From the NCBI RefSeq assembly GCF_003480435.1, contig NZ_QUJB01000021.1, positions 1 through 47,601 on the forward strand: DNA of 47,601 bases, read 5' to 3'. Position 1 is the first letter of the stretch; every line of letters begins with the position of its first letter. Made by a program: the position numbers and the translations under genes. The notes beneath the pieces are model-generated. The model searched no databases. It worked only from the letters and a program-made list of their open reading frames with translations, and was not told the DNA's origin. The stretch comes from Clostridium sp. AM30-24 (GTDB lineage Bacteria; Bacillota; Clostridia; Lachnospirales; Lachnospiraceae). Of this stretch, positions 32,957 to 40,299 are shown in pieces.

Positions 32957-33487
32957 CTACTGTAATTCCGCGTAATCCTCCGGCAAAAACCGGTGGTAGA
33001 TCAGATGACAGCCCTCATCCTTAAAGCAGTAATAATACCGGTCCGGAATCCCATCCGCAAAGTGGAAGGCCCAGTCGAAATCTCCATCTTCGATCTTTTC
33101 AAACACCGGCTTTGCGGACCACTGACGGAAGAGTTCTCTGATCTTCTCAAGACTGCATCCATGCGTCCCGACAAGATCCACCAGATCCTGAATAAATTCC
33201 CGCCCTTTCATCTGCTCATGCACATAGACACTTCCGGTCTCCGGAATCAGAAAACAGAACCGGTCTCCCTTCGCCGTCACGCGGACTTCTCCCAATGTCC
33301 CCTTCATATGCGCCTCAAGACCATTCAGCCGCGCCTTCATCTCCTCCGCCGTATCTTCACTCCCGAAAAAGTGGTTCAGCGTGGACACCAGATAATAAAG
33401 CCGTATCACTTCCGGCCGGAATCCCAGCTTTGCCTGCTGCTCCTTCACCAGATCGATCAGATTCTCTTCCAGTCTTAGAAATCCCAT
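32957..33487 (-). CDS. DUF3877-like protein of unknown function
   Basis: This 176-residue soluble protein resembles, from memory, the clostridial DUF3877 family; a profile search would be needed to confirm. It opens with LEENLIDLVKEQQAKLGFRPEVIRLYYL, has a charged helix-rich first half and ends with aromatic-rich strands (DFDWAFHFADGIPDRYYYCFKDEGCHLIYHRF). No catalytic or binding motif is visible. It lies 21 bases downstream of the aldo/keto reductase gene on the same strand, so it is probably co-transcribed with it. AAGGAG precedes the ATG. Confidence 0.75.
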   Translation of the reverse strand: MGFLRLEENLIDLVKEQQAKLGFRPEVIRLYYLVSTLNHFFGSEDTAEEMKARLNGLEAHMKGTLGEVRVTAKGDRFCFLIPETGSVYVHEQMKGREFIQDLVDLVGTHGCSLEKIRELFRQWSAKPVFEKIEDGDFDWAFHFADGIPDRYYYCFKDEGCHLIYHRFLPEDYAELQ

Positions 33488-33508
33488 CCTGCCCCATTCT
33501 CCTTCTTT

Positions 33509-34618
33509 TTACGCCTTCACATCAAATACATCCGCAACATCACAGAGCAGCTTGCGAATCTCAAGATGCTGCGGACATACCTTCTCGCACTTTCCGCACT
33601 TGATACAATCCGACGCTTTTCCGTTGTTCCGTGTATGGACCCCATAATAGACATTTGAATTCGTATTCTGGTAGATCTTCTTCGCGTTCATGCACGCAAA
33701 CAGATCCGGGATCGAAATCTTCTTCGGACATCCGTCGACACAATAGCGGCATCCGGTGCACGGGATCAGGTTCTTTCCGCGGAAGATCTCGCGCACCTTC
33801 TCGACCGCCTTCATCTCCCTCTCGTCAAGGGGCCTGAAGTCCTTCATGAAACTCACATTTTCCTTCATCTGCTCCAGACTGCTCATTCCGGAAAGGACCA
33901 TCATGATACCCGGAAATCCCGCCGCGTAACGGATCGCGTAGGTAGCCGGACTGCCGCCGTGAAGCTCCTCAAAGACTGCCTTCGCATCATCCGGAAGATT
34001 CGCAAGACTTCCGCCGCGGACCGGTTCCATAACGATCACCTGTTTTCCATGCTTTCTGCAGATCTCATAGCATTTCCCGGCCTGAACTGCCGGATCGTCG
34101 AAGTCCGCATAGTTAAACTGGATCTGGACGACTTCGATCTGCGGATACTCCGTTAAGATCTGCTCAAGGACCTCCGCGCGGTCATGGAAAGAAATTCCAA
34201 AGTGGCGGATCTTACCCTCTTCCTTAAAGGTTAAAGCCGTCTCATACGCATGACATTCCTTAAACTTCGGATAGTTTCCCATTCCCTGGGCATGCATCAG
34301 ATAGAAATCAAAATAGTCCACACCGCAGCGCTCCAGCTGTGACTCAAAAAACGGGCGGATGTCCTCTTCCTTCCCAAAATAAGCGGCCGTCAGCTTATTT
34401 GTAAGAATGTAGCTCTCCCTCGGATAACGGCTCGTCAGGCAGTTTTTGACCGCAAGCTCACTTCTCTCACCGATGTAGCCGTGAGCCGTATCAAAGTAGT
34501 TGAATCCCTGATCCAGAAAATAATCCACCATCTGGGAAACCTGCGCCTCATCGATCTCCTCCCCAATCATAGGGAAACGCATACATCCGAAACCAAAATT
34601 CTTTTTAATCTTATCCAT
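33509..34618 (-). CDS. Aldo/keto reductase with two [4Fe-4S] sites
   Basis: This 369-residue protein fuses an aldo/keto reductase barrel (about 1-270) with a C-terminal ferredoxin-like part. The barrel has the substrate and NADPH contacts typical of the family (GFNYFDTAHGY with catalytic Tyr, YILTNKL, FYLMHAQ). Cluster cysteines are C287, C290, C293, C297 (CTGCRYCVDGCP) and C338, C341, C344, C348 (CIKCGKCEKVCP). Such proteins occur in anaerobes and may pass electrons between NADPH and ferredoxin; the substrate is unknown. AAGGAG sets the start at 34618. Its promoter carries the same operator as the MATE gene. Confidence 0.92.
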   Translation of the reverse strand: MDKIKKNFGFGCMRFPMIGEEIDEAQVSQMVDYFLDQGFNYFDTAHGYIGERSELAVKNCLTSRYPRESYILTNKLTAAYFGKEEDIRPFFESQLERCGVDYFDFYLMHAQGMGNYPKFKECHAYETALTFKEEGKIRHFGISFHDRAEVLEQILTEYPQIEVVQIQFNYADFDDPAVQAGKCYEICRKHGKQVIVMEPVRGGSLANLPDDAKAVFEELHGGSPATYAIRYAAGFPGIMMVLSGMSSLEQMKENVSFMKDFRPLDEREMKAVEKVREIFRGKNLIPCTGCRYCVDGCPKKISIPDLFACMNAKKIYQNTNSNVYYGVHTRNNGKASDCIKCGKCEKVCPQHLEIRKLLCDVADVFDVKA

Positions 34619-34754
34619 GCTGCTCTCCTTTTCTGAATAGATCCGGCACGGGCGGTGAATGTCTTCACCGCTGCATCCCAATCATACTCCCGCGTTCTCT
34701 CCGGCTGATCTGTCGTCCACTTTTCACGGTCCGGCAACGCTCGCCGCTGCGTTA

Positions 34755-34807
34755 AGTAACATCTTGTAACTTATTTTGATGATAGCATACGCCCACTCCC
34801 TTGTCAA
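34755..34807 (-). promoter_or_regulatory. Aldo/keto reductase promoter with operator palindrome
   Basis: On the minus strand TTGACA (34807-34802), 17 bases, TATCAT (34784-34779), then seven bases to AGTTACA-AGA-TGTTACT (34771-34755). This is the same order, spacing and palindrome as upstream of the MATE gene. The 12-base string GATGATAGCATA occurs at 34778-34789 and again at 34830-34841. Confidence 0.75.
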
Positions 34808-34829
34808 GCGAATGAAAATCAATTATAAT
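34801..34829 (+). promoter_or_regulatory. Promoter of the TetR gene
   Basis: TTGTCA (34801-34806) and TATAAT (34824-34829) are separated by 17 bases. The -35 occupies the same bases as the -35 of the divergent reductase promoter, so the two promoters overlap back to back. Confidence 0.7.
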
Positions 34830-34849
34830 GATGATAGCATATTATCTGC

Positions 34850-34867
34850 AGTCAGTTTAAACTAACT
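34850..34867. promoter_or_regulatory. Palindrome in the TetR gene leader
   Basis: AGTCAGTTTAAACTAACT is symmetric at 16 of 18 positions and begins 21 bases after the -10. It shares the AGT...ACT ends with the operator of the reductase and MATE genes, and is a candidate autoregulatory site. Confidence 0.5.
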
Positions 34868-34939
34868 TTCAGATTTCTACCGGCCGACCGGATCCTATTG
34901 ATCGGCGGGAACTACTCAGACCTTCAGGAGGTGAATTCC

Positions 34940-35614
34940 ATGACAGATTTCGTGCGAGCGCGAAGTGAAGAACAGAAACAGGCCAGAATGGCAGAAATCA
35001 AAGCCGCGGCGGACGAACTCTTCTGCTCTGTCCCCTACCAGGAGATCACCCTCTCCACCATTGCCGGAAAGCTGTCCTGGACGCGGGCAAACCTTTATAA
35101 ATATGTAACGACGAAGGAAGAGATCTATCTTGAAATCTGCTCCGATAAAATGCAGTCCTATTTTGACGATCTGCTCGCAGCATTTCCCGATGAGAAACCA
35201 TTTACCCCGGATCAATGGGCTGCTGCCTGGGCAGATGTCCTGAACGCGCACCGCGACTATCTCCGCTACAGCGATATCCTCTGTACGATCATCGAGGTCC
35301 ACGTCACTGCATGCCGCCTTGCAAGCTTCAAAACAAGCTACCATGCACACCGTGATGCCTTTGTCAGGCTCATGGAAGTCCGTCTCGGTCTTAGCTCCCA
35401 TGATGCCAGCGAAGTCTTCCTCTCCGTCCTATACCATGCTGCCGGTCTATGTGGAAGCTGCCACTCCAATCCGGTTATGCTGGAGGCTATGAAAATAGCC
35501 GGAATCCCATATAAAAAACGTGATTTCCGGCTCAACATGTATGAATTTATCCGAATGAACCTCTGGTTCTATCTCTCCGGTCCTGCCGGAGAAAATTCCT
35601 GCGTCACACCGTAA
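34940..35614 (+). CDS. TetR-family transcriptional regulator
   Basis: This 224-residue regulator has the TetR helix-turn-helix near the N-terminus (about 18-62, IKAAADELFCSVPYQEITLSTIAGKLSWTRANLYKYVTTKEEIYLEI) and a helical ligand domain beyond. The ligand is unknown. AGGAGG fixes the start at 34940. It is divergent from the aldo/keto reductase gene, with overlapping promoters, so it is the best candidate to bind the palindromes at 34755-34771 and 29094-29110 and perhaps its own leader. Its last 11 bases overlap the end of the AEC permease gene, tail to tail. Confidence 0.9.
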   Translation: MTDFVRARSEEQKQARMAEIKAAADELFCSVPYQEITLSTIAGKLSWTRANLYKYVTTKEEIYLEICSDKMQSYFDDLLAAFPDEKPFTPDQWAAAWADVLNAHRDYLRYSDILCTIIEVHVTACRLASFKTSYHAHRDAFVRLMEVRLGLSSHDASEVFLSVLYHAAGLCGSCHSNPVMLEAMKIAGIPYKKRDFRLNMYEFIRMNLWFYLSGPAGENSCVTP

Positions 35615-36518
35615 GAATATAGCACCAGACCGGAAGTGTGATCAGTGAGACGACCGTCGAAAAGACAACGATCTTCGTTGCAAGGCGGTCGTCTTTTCCA
35701 TATTTGACCGCGAGAACGACGCTCGTGCTCGCTGCCGGCATCGCGGACAGGATCACACAGACCGCTGTGATCAGCTGATCAATGTGAAACAGACGGCAGC
35801 TTGCCAGAACGATGACAGGAATCAGGAACAGCCTGATAAACGTGTAGTAATAAACTTCTCTCGTGAACACCTCTTTAAACGGGATTTCCGCGAGCGTACA
35901 TCCGATCAGAAGCATCGCGCAGAACGTGTTCGCCCCGGCGACCGTCCGGACTGTCTGGTTTACAAATCCGGGAAGCTGGAACTGGGATACCAGAAGTACC
36001 ATGCCGGTAAAAATTCCGATGATACACGGATGTGTCACGACCTTCTTTAAAAGCTCTTTCTTTGTCGGCGCCTCCGTAAAATAAGTGAGTCCCACCGACC
36101 ACATAAAGATTCTCGTCGGAATCGTGTAGACCGCCGCATACATGATTCCCAGATCTCCGAAGATTCCCTCAGCGATGGCGTTTCCGAGGATACCGGCATT
36201 TGAGACGATCGTCGCGTACTGCAAAACCTTTTTGCTCTCCTCGCTCCAGCCCGGATACAGCACACGGCTTAAAAGATTCGAAAAGATCTGGATCAGAAAC
36301 GAGATCACGATCACTTCCAGCGTCAGCTTCAGAATATTCATGCTGAACTCCATCTGGAACGATTTCACAATGCTCGCGGGAAGCGTCACATTCATCACGA
36401 GACTGCTGAGCAGCGCCTTCCCGCTCTTATCGATCATCCCGCTCTTCCTGAGGTACCATCCCAGCGCAAGGATGCAGAACATCATTCCCTGCATATTAAA
36501 TAAACTTGTAAAATCCAT
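35604..36518 (-). CDS. AEC-family (auxin efflux carrier type) permease
   Basis: This 304-residue membrane protein has about ten hydrophobic segments in two halves. The conserved opening FCILALGWYLRKSGMIDKSGKALLSSLVMNVTLPASI and the half-repeat TAVCVILSAMPAASTSVVLAVKYG mark the family. Bacterial members carry malate, malonate or other organic anions; the substrate cannot be told here. The ATG at 36518 is preferred over the GTG at 36521 because AAGGAG is then at the correct distance. A promoter with TTGACA is seen upstream. Confidence 0.9.
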   Translation of the reverse strand: MDFTSLFNMQGMMFCILALGWYLRKSGMIDKSGKALLSSLVMNVTLPASIVKSFQMEFSMNILKLTLEVIVISFLIQIFSNLLSRVLYPGWSEESKKVLQYATIVSNAGILGNAIAEGIFGDLGIMYAAVYTIPTRIFMWSVGLTYFTEAPTKKELLKKVVTHPCIIGIFTGMVLLVSQFQLPGFVNQTVRTVAGANTFCAMLLIGCTLAEIPFKEVFTREVYYYTFIRLFLIPVIVLASCRLFHIDQLITAVCVILSAMPAASTSVVLAVKYGKDDRLATKIVVFSTVVSLITLPVWCYILTV

Positions 36519-36547
36519 CACGTACTCCTTTATTACAAACTGACGTT

Positions 36548-36577
36548 ATTGTACTGCTTCCCCTCCGATCTTGTCAA
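36548..36577 (-). promoter_or_regulatory. Promoter of the AEC permease gene
   Basis: On the minus strand TTGACA (36577-36572) and TACAAT (36553-36548) are separated by 18 bases. Confidence 0.65.
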
Positions 36578-36633
36578 TCTCTTCACTTTCACCAATCTAT
36601 CTCCTATTTGCCTGCGCGTCCGGATATAAATTC

Positions 36634-36662
36634 TTGCCACCGTTCCCTATCAGTGGTACAAT
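36634..36662 (+). promoter_or_regulatory. Promoter of the acetyltransferase gene
   Basis: TTGCCA (36634-36639) and TACAAT (36657-36662) are separated by 17 bases. Confidence 0.65.
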
Positions 36663-36700
36663 AACCCCAATTTATACCATCTCACGAAGGAGGTCCCACC

Positions 36701-37270
36701 ATGGAAACCAGCATCACAGTAAGAAACGCAAAATTATCCGACGCTCCGAGAATCCTTGATATCTACACCTATTATGTAGAAAACACCGTGATCACCTTTG
36801 AATACGATGTTCCTTCCCTTGAAGAATTTGAGAACCGCATGATCAATATCATGAAAAAATATCCTTATCTCGTCATCGAACGTGACGGCAGGATCGAAGG
36901 CTACGCCTACGCCCATGCTTTCGTCGGCCGCGCCGCCTACGACTGGGCCAGTGAGCTCACGATCTATCTGGATCACAACGCGAAGAAATGCGGGCTTGGC
37001 AGAAAACTCTATGAAGCTCTGGCTGATCGCCTCAAAGATATGGGCGTTCTGAATCTTTATGCCTGCATCGGATACCCGAAGGTTGAGGACGAGTATTTAA
37101 ATAAGAACAGTGCCCAGTTCCATGAGCATCTTGGGTTCCGGCTTTGCGGGACTTTTGAGAACTGCGGGTATAAGTTTAACCGGTGGTATGATATGATCTG
37201 GATGGAGAAGATCATTGGGGAACATACAGCCGACCAGGCACCAGTAAAACCTTACTCCTACACCGAGTAA
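36701..37270 (+). CDS. GNAT acetyltransferase, phosphinothricin acetyltransferase-like
   Basis: This 189-residue enzyme is of the GNAT type and uses acetyl-CoA. The opening VRNAKLSDAPRILDIYTYYVENTVITFEYDVPSLEEF and the segments GYAYAHAFVGRAAYDWASELTIYLDHNAKKCGLGRKLYEAL (acetyl-CoA loop with G-L-G-R) and NKNSAQFHEHLGF are typical of PAT/methionine sulfoximine acetyltransferases. The acceptor is not known and the resistance phenotype should not be assumed. AAGGAGG precedes the ATG. A 207-bp hairpin element begins 16 bases after the stop. Confidence 0.9.
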   Translation: METSITVRNAKLSDAPRILDIYTYYVENTVITFEYDVPSLEEFENRMINIMKKYPYLVIERDGRIEGYAYAHAFVGRAAYDWASELTIYLDHNAKKCGLGRKLYEALADRLKDMGVLNLYACIGYPKVEDEYLNKNSAQFHEHLGFRLCGTFENCGYKFNRWYDMIWMEKIIGEHTADQAPVKPYSYTE

Positions 37271-37285
37271 TCTATTGAAAGGTAC

Positions 37286-37492
37286 GCGCAGGGAGGGCCT
37301 GGGGCGCAGACACTTGAGGGATTCCGGGAGGGTTCCTCTAAGCTTGCCGAAGAATGCTAAGGACGGAGAACATGTGCCACAACTCACTTCGCTCAGACAA
37401 GTGGCACATGTCCTCCAACGCATTCTCCGGCGAGCCAAGAGGAAGCCAGCTCCCTTCACCCAGGCGGTCCGTGCCCCAGGCCCTCCCTGCGC
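37286..37492. repeat. 207-bp long imperfect hairpin element
   Basis: The ends are perfect 20-bp complements (37286-37305 and 37473-37492, GCGCAGGGAGGGCCTGGGGC). The middle is also paired: CATGTGCCAC with GTGGCACATG around a 20-base loop, AGAATGC with GCATTCT, and TTCCTCT with AGAGGAA. It begins 16 bases after the acetyltransferase stop. A 56-bp piece of its left arm (37313-37368) recurs at 44140-44195 with about three differences, so it is a dispersed element. No protein is encoded. Confidence 0.85.
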
Positions 37493-37675
37493 TGTGTATT
37501 GGCTGAATTAAGAAAGAAATTACTAACTCTCTCTGCTTTTGTGTCCTGTGCTTAATTGCTTTCTCCATACTGAGAATTAACTGGATAAAGAACGGAATTA
37601 CAAACACTTTTCATTCATGTGGTCTATATCTGGAGTCTTCTCTGCACTATATACTGGTTAGATGAAGAAAGGGGC
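37493..37675. other. Intergenic stretch with no gene seen
   Basis: Between the hairpin element and the next promoter there is only AT-rich sequence. Two imperfect direct repeats (near 37490-37519 and 37643-37673, GTATTGGCTGAATTAAGAAAG-like) are visible but too weak to call. Confidence 0.5.
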
Positions 37676-37704
37676 TTGCACATCTCTATTTAACGCGCTA
37701 CAAT
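37676..37704 (+). promoter_or_regulatory. Promoter of the YczE-like gene
   Basis: TTGCAC (37676-37681) and TACAAT (37699-37704) are separated by 17 bases, 48 bases before the start codon. Confidence 0.6.
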
Positions 37705-37751
37705 GGTAAACGTTCGATTTTGACATAATATAAGCTAACAGGAGATGTGAC

Positions 37752-38435
37752 ATGAATACGAATGAACGAACTGATAAGCGCCCTGTCTGGCGCGGTGAAC
37801 TTGCTCTTCTTATTGTGATTTTGATCAACAGTTTCGGTGTTGTCTTAATGCTGGACTCCGGCGCCGGAATTTCGGCGATTTCCAGCGTTCCGTACGCTTT
37901 TTCTGAATCCTTCCCGGCTCTGACACTCGGAACCTGGACTTATATCTTTCAGGGAATTCTCGTAGCGGCCCTCATGATCTTACGGAAAAAGTTTGTTCCT
38001 ACATACCTCTTCAGCTTCGTTGTAGGCTTCGCCTTCAGTAAGATGTTAGATGTATATAAGACCGCCCTCGCGGGCCTCACGATGGGGATCGGATACCAGA
38101 TCGTCTATTTTATCGTGAGCTATCTCGTCATCTGCCTCGGAATTGCCCTCTCCAACCGCTGCGGACTTCCGATCATCCCGACAGACCTCTTTCCGAGAGA
38201 AATGGCCGATATTCTGAATGTTCCATACTCCAGAGTCAAGATCACCTTCGACGTGACCTGCCTCGCCGTGACTGCGGGACTGACTTTCTGTTTCCTCGGT
38301 CATATCAAAGGTCTTGGAATCGGAACGATCCTTGCCGCGTTTACGATGGGTAAGGTCATCGGCATGATAGGCAATATACTGGATAAACACTTCCGGTTTG
38401 TGTCATTCCTCACCGAACGCAGTACATCGTTTTAG
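37752..38435 (+). CDS. YczE/YyaS/YitT-type membrane protein
   Basis: This 227-residue integral membrane protein has about five or six hydrophobic segments. Text such as LALLIVILINSFGVVLMLDSGAGISAISSVPYAFSESFP and LSNRCGLPIIPTDLFPREMADIL is typical of YczE-like proteins, whose function is not established. AGGAG precedes the ATG, and a promoter lies directly upstream. It seems to be a single-gene unit. Confidence 0.8.
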   Translation: MNTNERTDKRPVWRGELALLIVILINSFGVVLMLDSGAGISAISSVPYAFSESFPALTLGTWTYIFQGILVAALMILRKKFVPTYLFSFVVGFAFSKMLDVYKTALAGLTMGIGYQIVYFIVSYLVICLGIALSNRCGLPIIPTDLFPREMADILNVPYSRVKITFDVTCLAVTAGLTFCFLGHIKGLGIGTILAAFTMGKVIGMIGNILDKHFRFVSFLTERSTSF

Positions 38436-38748
38436 GTCCTGTATTACTTTTCCTGTATCCATGCTGCTCCTCCTATCTTATAATTTTCCATATTGCTTTA
38501 CGAATTCGCATTTAAACTTCATAATTTTAAGCAGAATCATAAAGCAGCCCACTCTTGCAGCTCTCCAATTTAAAATAGGAAGCAGTCCGTTTTAAAGGAA
38601 ATTTTCAATGAATACTTTTAAATTTTTTATATAAGAAAGCCGCCTGAGCTTTTCCCCCATAGGTTCATAATCCTATCACAGAGAAAGACCAGACGGCTTT
38701 TTCTTATCTACGCTGCAATTTGTACCGCAGCTTTCTTTTCTGAATTCT
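38436..38748. other. Intergenic stretch between two convergent membrane genes
   Basis: No gene was seen in the 313 bases. The left part is AT-rich without clear signals; the right part holds the terminator at 38631-38707. Confidence 0.6.
38631..38707. terminator. Terminator between convergent genes
   Basis: ATAAGAAAGCCG (38631-38642) pairs with CGGCTTTTTCTTAT (38694-38707) at the foot of a long stem. The T-rich and A-rich flanks let it act on both strands, for the DUF2798 gene and possibly the YczE-like gene. Confidence 0.7.
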
Positions 38749-39231
38749 TTACGCTAACACAGTCCCTTCCGGAAACGCCCCGCGGAACACCTTGCGGACG
38801 AGCGGTCCTGCAATGATGAGCTGGAACGGCAGCGCCATCACGAAGTTCTTCGGGATATTCGTGAGCCAGATGATCAGCAGAGGACCGAAACTTCCACCCT
38901 TTACACATCCCTCAAGGGCACCGTAGAGGGACATGATAATCACCATCGGAACCACCATGGAACAGGAAACTGCGAGCACCTTGTGGAGCACCGGACTCTC
39001 CGGCTTTACGAGGAAGCGGAACGCAAATCCCTTCGCCGGTCCGGAGACCACGAACCAGTCCATGCACATCGCAAACACATAGGCGATCGGGAATCCGATC
39101 CAAGCCTCGCGGATCGTTGTGAGGTTTAACGCTCCCATATGAAGTGTTACGTTGTAGATGCTCATCCAGAGCACCATGGTAAAACACATTAATACTGTGT
39201 AGATCAGACTTTCTCTCTTATTTCTTGGCAT
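38749..39231 (-). CDS. DUF2798-type membrane protein
   Basis: This 160-residue membrane protein has four hydrophobic segments arranged as two similar halves (about 14-32, 45-65, 82-105, 118-150). The pattern LMCFTMVLWMSIYNV ... WIGFPIAYVFAMCMDWFVV and MSLYGALEGC ... WLTNIPKNFVMALPFQLIIAGPLVR fits DUF2798; the function is unknown. AAGGAG sets the start at 39231 and excludes an upstream extension. A 9-bp inverted repeat (39412-39420 with 39468-39476) lies in its upstream region. Confidence 0.8.
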   Translation of the reverse strand: MPRNKRESLIYTVLMCFTMVLWMSIYNVTLHMGALNLTTIREAWIGFPIAYVFAMCMDWFVVSGPAKGFAFRFLVKPESPVLHKVLAVSCSMVVPMVIIMSLYGALEGCVKGGSFGPLLIIWLTNIPKNFVMALPFQLIIAGPLVRKVFRGAFPEGTVLA

Positions 39232-39628
39232 ACATTTTCTCCTTTTTTCAACCTGTAAATTCCTGTGAAAACGCCGTGGACATAAGAACCGTCTCTGACC
39301 ATTCCTTCCGGACATATGACAGAAAAAAACAGCGAAGCCAACAAAACTCGTTGCGACTCCACTGCTCTTTTCGTGTACATCTCACTGCGTTCTCAATCTC
39401 TATGTGAACGCAGTATACAATATTTTTATATCGCTTCGTAAGTACTTTTTTCCACAAAACACCAATTTTGTATACTTGCACAAAACTTTAGCCCAATTCT
39501 ATCATTTCATTATTCACATTCATCCTATCCCCCATCGTGACGTCCATGGAATTCTTAAGCTGTCCCCACTTTCTCCCGCAAACCTCAGCTTTTTCATCAT
39601 CGATCACAGTTTCTTCACAATTTTCCCA
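39232..39628. other. Divergent intergenic region before marR-type gene
   Basis: No gene was seen. AGTATACAA (39412-39420) and TTGTATACT (39468-39476) form a widely spaced inverted repeat that could be an operator or part of the DUF2798 promoter. The rest is AT-rich. Confidence 0.5.
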
Positions 39629-39688
39629 TTGACATTCCCCCACAAAAGCCTTATTATACTTAGCAAGCTAATAATTTAGTTTGCTAAG
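39629..39688 (+). promoter_or_regulatory. MarR-type gene promoter and operator
   Basis: TTGACA (39629-39634), 17 bases, TATTAT (39652-39657), then at 39659-39688 a 30-bp palindrome CTTAGCAAGCTA-N6-TAGTTTGCTAAG with one mismatch per arm pair. The palindrome covers the expected start of transcription, so repression by the encoded MarR protein is likely. Confidence 0.85.
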
Positions 39689-39779
39689 TATCCGGCAGAC
39701 GATCAAATCACAGCTTTTTATCTCTGTCGAGAAGACTCCCACCTCTTTTGGGTGGTGGGTATAAGGGGGAACTTGATCT

Positions 39780-40202
39780 ATGAAAGAAACCGTTGGACGC
39801 AGTGTGGGAATGCTCTCCAACCTGATCCGCAGGCACTTCAGTACCTTTTCTTTTCATGGTACATTAAGCGGCGCACAGGGAAAAACGCTTCATTTTATTC
39901 TGGCGCGCGGGCAGGAATGTGATGTCTTCCAGAAAGATATCGAAGAGGAGTACAGTCTCAGACCACCGACCGCCACAAAGCTCTTAAAGGATATGGAAAA
40001 AAACGGACTGATCTACCGGGAGGCAGTTCCTTATGATGCCCGCCTAAAACGCATTGTCGCTACTGAAAAAGCCATGCAGTATCAGGAACTGATCCACCAG
40101 AGCCTGGAAGAAACCGAAGATCGTCTGACCTCCGGAATATCTCCCCAGGATCTCGCCGTGTTTTTCAGGGTCATCAACCAGATGATCCGAAATATGTCCT
40201 GA
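39780..40202 (+). CDS. MarR-family transcriptional regulator
   Basis: This 140-residue protein has the MarR winged helix (about 35-105): LHFILARGQECDVFQKDIEEEYSLRPPTATKLLKDMEKNGLIYREAVPYDARLKRIVATEKA, with the wing R-x2-P-x-D-A-R-x-K. It comes first in an operon with two ABC exporter half-transporters. A near-perfect operator overlaps its own start of transcription, so it probably represses itself and the exporter until a ligand is bound. GGGGG precedes the ATG. Confidence 0.92.
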   Translation: MKETVGRSVGMLSNLIRRHFSTFSFHGTLSGAQGKTLHFILARGQECDVFQKDIEEEYSLRPPTATKLLKDMEKNGLIYREAVPYDARLKRIVATEKAMQYQELIHQSLEETEDRLTSGISPQDLAVFFRVINQMIRNMS

Positions 40203-40299
40203 ATATCCGGACGGGTCCCACCTGCAGAACCTGCATGTTCTCCGCATCAGGAGCTTTTGCGGGATCGCAAATTTTATATGGAAACGAGGTAAATCATTC

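Noticed and set aside
37490..37673. Imperfect direct repeats around GTATTGGCTGAATTAAGAAAG
   Set aside because: The similarity is too low and the sequence too AT-rich to separate from chance.
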